Shown here piece after piece: positions 61,321 through 64,000 of a stretch of 64,000 bases of DNA. Source of the DNA: FEN-1099 sp964511015 (GTDB taxonomy: Bacteria > Lernaellota > Lernaellaia > Lernaellales > Lernaellaceae); assembly GCA_964511015.1 (NCBI GenBank), contig CAZEDX010000002.1, positions 62,001 through 126,000 on the forward strand, in the 5' to 3' direction. The notes under the pieces were generated by a model. It saw only the letters and a list, made by a program, of their open reading frames with translations, was not told where the DNA came from and did not search any database. Position numbers and translations under genes: made by a program. Positions within the stretch are counted from its first letter, which is position 1. Every line of letters begins with the position of its first letter.

Positions 61321-62256
61321 ATGAATAATCACAACACGGCGCTATTGTTCAATGTCCAGCGTTTCTCTACGGAGGACGGCCCGGGAATTCGCACTACCTT
61401 GTTCATGAAGGGCTGCCCGCTGCGCTGCCTGTGGTGCCACAACCCGGAAGGCATGGCCGGGCGCAAGCAACTGGTCTGGTACAAGGTGCGCTGCATCGGC
61501 TGCCGCGACTGCTTGAAAACCTGCCCCAACGACGCCCTTTCCTTCGCCGCCACCGGCATGCAAATCAACCGCGAGCTTTGCCAGAGCTGCGGCCGCTGCG
61601 CCAACGCCTGCCCCGGCGCCGCGCTGGAGATCATCGGTCGGGATTACACAATCGATGCGCTAGTAGAGACGGTGCTGCGCGACGCGACCTTCTATGCAAA
61701 ATCCGGCGGCGGCGCGACCATTTCAGGCGGCGAACCGCTTTTGCAAGCGGCATTCGTTGAAAAGCTGGTCCAGCGCCTGAAGAAGGCCGGCGTGCACGTC
61801 GCGCTCGACACCTCCGGCCACGGCTCGGCCGAGGCGCTGCAACGCCTGGTCGCGCTGGTCGATCTGGTGTTGCTCGACCTCAAGCACGCCAATGCCGAAG
61901 AGCACCTGCGCCTGACCGGCGTGCCGCTCGACGGTCCGCTCGGCGCGCTGGACATCGTCGCGAAACAGCGCGTGCCACTGTGGGTGCGCACGCCGATCAT
62001 CCCCAGCATGACCGACGACGAAAAGAACATCCGTGGCATTGCCGCGATATTAAAGAAGCGCGCGCCGACACTGGCACGGTGGGATCTACTCGCGTTCGAA
62101 AACACGTGCGTGTCTAAATACGAATTGCTCGGCCGTGAGTACGCGCTGGCCGGCACGCCGTTGCAGCCGGCGGACAAGATGAGCCGACTGGAACACGTCG
62201 CGCGCGAGGCCGGCGTGGCAGTCGCGCGTTGGTCGGGTCCAACCAGGATTGAATGA
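61321..62256 (+). CDS. Glycyl radical enzyme activating protein (radical SAM)
   Basis: A 311-residue radical-SAM enzyme. The SAM cluster cysteines are Cys32, 36 and 39 in KGCPLRCLWCHNPEG. An inserted ferredoxin domain holds two more [4Fe-4S] sites (Cys58, 61, 64, 68 in CIGCRDCLKTCP and Cys87, 90, 93, 97 in CQSCGRCANACP). This marks the dehydratase/decarboxylase activases rather than PflA. ISGGEPLLQAAFVEKL is the SAM-binding GGE. It abstracts a hydrogen from Gly773 of the upstream enzyme. Translationally close (3-base gap). Confidence 0.94.
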   Translation: MNNHNTALLFNVQRFSTEDGPGIRTTLFMKGCPLRCLWCHNPEGMAGRKQLVWYKVRCIGCRDCLKTCPNDALSFAATGMQINRELCQSCGRCANACPGAALEIIGRDYTIDALVETVLRDATFYAKSGGGATISGGEPLLQAAFVEKLVQRLKKAGVHVALDTSGHGSAEALQRLVALVDLVLLDLKHANAEEHLRLTGVPLDGPLGALDIVAKQRVPLWVRTPIIPSMTDDEKNIRGIAAILKKRAPTLARWDLLAFENTCVSKYELLGREYALAGTPLQPADKMSRLEHVAREAGVAVARWSGPTRIE

Positions 62257-62268
62257 CGGGGGGCAGCC

Positions 62269-63081
62269 TTGTTCGACAAAAAGCTAATCGAAGCGTTGCG
62301 CGGCGAGATGGTGCCGAAGTTCATCGCCACCGCTGATGCCGCCGGCAAACCCAATGTCGTACCGATGACATCGATCACCGATTGGGACGACCACACACTG
62401 ATCTTCTGCGAGCTGATGATCTGGAAGACGCGGCGCAACCTGGCCGAAAACAAAAAGGTCTGCATCGCGGTGATGACCGAACGGCTTGATGGCTGGATCA
62501 TCCGCGGCGACTTTCGCGAATTCGTCACTACCGGCCCCATGATCGACCGCCTGAACGAAACCAGCTTCATGCGCTACAACGCTTATCTCGGCGCGCGCCG
62601 CGGTGGGATCATCGACGTACGCCAGGTGACACATTCCTTCCACCTCAACTACTTGGGCATCATACGCGATCTGTTGCCAGTCTGGACGGCCAAGCCGTTG
62701 TTGGGCCGCGAAAGCGGTAAGCGTAAGATGCCACCGACCGTGCAAGAAAAGTTCAGTCGCCTGCAGGCGGTGAAACTGGTGTCCTATGTTGGAACCGACG
62801 GCTACCCGCGCATCATTCCGGCGATGTCGATGCTGCCACTGTCTTCCGCCGAAGTTGTTTTCGGTACGAACGGTTTCGCTGCAGATTGGGCGCAAGTGCC
62901 GACAAACGCGCCGGTGGCCGCGACGGTAATTACCTTTGACCCGATTTCCTACCAGATCAAAGGATCGTTCACCGGCCAACGTCGCTGGCCCGTTGGCAAG
63001 CTGGGCACGATGCGCATCGACGAAGTTTACTCGGCCAGTCCGCCGGTGCCCGGCGAACGAATCGACCGGGCCAATGACTAG
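62269..63081 (+). CDS. FMN-binding split-barrel (pyridoxamine-phosphate-oxidase-like) protein
   Basis: A 270-residue protein; TTG start 62269 after a GGGGGG tract. The first half (MVPKFIATADAAGKPNVVPM, LIFCELMIWKTRRNLAENKK) is a typical split-barrel flavin fold. A second half (VKLVSYVGTDGYPRIIPAMS) repeats the pattern, so it may be a tandem barrel. Such proteins bind FMN, F420 or heme and do simple redox chemistry. It follows the activase by 12 bases and overlaps mutY by 8 bases. It may act in the glycyl-radical pathway or in supplying electrons; unproven. Confidence 0.72.
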   Translation: MFDKKLIEALRGEMVPKFIATADAAGKPNVVPMTSITDWDDHTLIFCELMIWKTRRNLAENKKVCIAVMTERLDGWIIRGDFREFVTTGPMIDRLNETSFMRYNAYLGARRGGIIDVRQVTHSFHLNYLGIIRDLLPVWTAKPLLGRESGKRKMPPTVQEKFSRLQAVKLVSYVGTDGYPRIIPAMSMLPLSSAEVVFGTNGFAADWAQVPTNAPVAATVITFDPISYQIKGSFTGQRRWPVGKLGTMRIDEVYSASPPVPGERIDRAND

Positions 63082-64000
63082 CGAGCCCCCCGCCTTACCC
63101 ACCCTTGCGCGCCGGCGCTCGATCCAGCGTAATGTCATCGCCTGGTTTGCCGAGGCGCAACGCGCGCTGCCATGGCGCCGCGACCCGACGCCCTACCATG
63201 TGTGGATCGCCGAGATCATGGCCCAACAGACACGCTTAGCCGCGGTGCAACCTTACTACGAACGTTTCTTGAAACGCTTTCCCGATGTTGCCACCCTCGC
63301 CGCCGCGCCGCTCGATGACGTGTTGGCCGCGTGGTCGGGATTGGGCTACTACCGCCGTGCGCATCACCTGCACCACGCAGCACGACTCGTGGTCAACCGC
63401 TACGGTGGCCAACTGCCGTCTGACGTGCTTGAGCTACAGCAACTGCCGGGTATCGGGCGCTACACCGCCGGCGCGATCGCGTCGATCGCATTTGGCCGAC
63501 CAGTCCCACTACTTGACGGCAATGTGATGCGAGTATTCACCCGGCTGTACGATCTGTCCGGCGACATCACTCTTTCCGGCACACAATCCGAATTGTGGCG
63601 TCTGGTCGAAGCACACGTCCCGACCGACGACCCGCGCTCTTATAACGAGGGGCTGATGGAACTTGGGGCGTTGGTTTGCACGCCAAGGTCGCCCGCGTGT
63701 TCACAATGCCCGATCCGCGGTTCATGTCGTGCGCAACAGAACGGAACGGTGGCGTTACGTCCGGTTAAAAAGGCCAAGGCCGAACCAGTCAATGTGCGTT
63801 TGCTCAGCGTGCTAGTGCGCAACCTGGCCGGCGCGGTATTGTTGGCGCGCCGGAACGATCAGGGAATATACGCCGGTCTCTGGGGTTTGCCGCATTGTCC
63901 GGCGGTCGGCCACAATGACCGTCAGACGCTGGCCGCTGCCCTCAAGCTACCGATGAAATTCGGCCGCAAGCTCGGTCGGATTGAACACGTTCTGACTCAT
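63074..64000 (+). CDS. mutY: A/G-specific adenine glycosylase, N-terminal part (cut by window edge)
   Basis: 309 codons from ATG 63074 to the window end, open throughout. It excises adenine mispaired with 8-oxoguanine. Catalytic Glu47 is in VWIAEIMAQQTRLAAV, the helix-hairpin-helix is QLPGIGRYTAGAIASIAFG, and Asp148 is in PLLDGNVMRVF. The [4Fe-4S] loop is CTPRSPACSQCPIRGSC (C-x6-C-x2-C-x5-C). A NUDIX-like C-terminal domain starts near 245 (VLLARRNDQGIYAGLWGLP) and reaches RIEHVLTH at the edge. About 40-60 residues are missing. Confidence 0.93.
   Translation, partial: MTSEPPALPTLARRRSIQRNVIAWFAEAQRALPWRRDPTPYHVWIAEIMAQQTRLAAVQPYYERFLKRFPDVATLAAAPLDDVLAAWSGLGYYRRAHHLHHAARLVVNRYGGQLPSDVLELQQLPGIGRYTAGAIASIAFGRPVPLLDGNVMRVFTRLYDLSGDITLSGTQSELWRLVEAHVPTDDPRSYNEGLMELGALVCTPRSPACSQCPIRGSCRAQQNGTVALRPVKKAKAEPVNVRLLSVLVRNLAGAVLLARRNDQGIYAGLWGLPHCPAVGHNDRQTLAAALKLPMKFGRKLGRIEHVLTH

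Noticed and set aside
1..64000. CRISPR arrays, insertion sequences, phage genes, rRNA
   Set aside because: I found no regularly spaced repeats, transposase or integrase motifs, attachment sites or rRNA segments.

Overview
The window is a gene-dense, GC-rich stretch of bacterial chromosome with no phage, insertion-sequence or CRISPR signature. It fits a Gram-negative (diderm), at least partly anaerobic bacterium. The diderm evidence is many lipobox lipoproteins, a predicted outer-membrane barrel protein, a type IV pilin and murein M23/PBP4-type enzymes. The anaerobic evidence is a glycyl radical enzyme with its activase, a superoxide reductase and a PyrK-dependent dihydroorotate dehydrogenase. 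An Asp-rich tether behind a lipobox, beta-propeller and VCBS-repeat secreted proteins, and sigma-54-like promoters suggest an uncultured lineage once grouped with the deltaproteobacteria (Myxococcota/Desulfobacterota/Lernaellota-like). That placement is inference; no 16S gene is present.

Layout. 1-5491: 5' part of arginine decarboxylase speA, a PEGA protein, and an unusual island with three D-Ala-D-Ala-ligase-like ATP-grasp domains (two fused in tandem) and a GNAT. 5631-7923: M48 and M23 peptidases. 7814-12897: minus-strand operon tmk-holB-ricT-UbiA prenyltransferase-GT-C transferase. 13027-17064: threonine to glycine pathway (tdh-kbl), a TPR-like secreted protein and a YdjC deacetylase. 17330-19829: beta-propeller lipoprotein, barrel protein and a lone pilin, two of them behind sigma-54-like promoters. 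20162-23571: GT-C protein plus a sulfatase-fold lipoprotein. 23659-27515: yebC-ruvCAB followed by a small tyrosine phosphatase and a cupin. 27542-30188: lon and tRNA-Leu(CAG) with its own promoter and terminator.

30359-38464: an apparently circularly permuted esterase-like lipoprotein, rimI-pyrK-pyrD, and opposite them dacB-aroE-aroK-VCBS protein. 38645-43068: glycan operon GT4-GT2-asnB-GT2. 43121-47703: a LonB-type protease and a degenerate phosphodiesterase/TPR lipoprotein. 48040-55454: amidase, M3 peptidase, C45-like acyltransferase, FGE-fold membrane protein and the Asp-rich lipoprotein. 55655-58759: superoxide reductase, a Rossmann/chemoreceptor fusion, SDR, GDSL lipoprotein and an orphan. 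58924-64000: glycyl radical enzyme, its activase, an FMN split-barrel protein and the 5' part of mutY.

Translational coupling is pervasive: many neighbours overlap by 1-11 bases, so most runs on one strand are probably operons. The most unusual items are the ATP-grasp/GNAT island, the permuted esterase-like lipoprotein, the Rossmann-chemoreceptor fusion and the glycyl-radical operon of unknown substrate.
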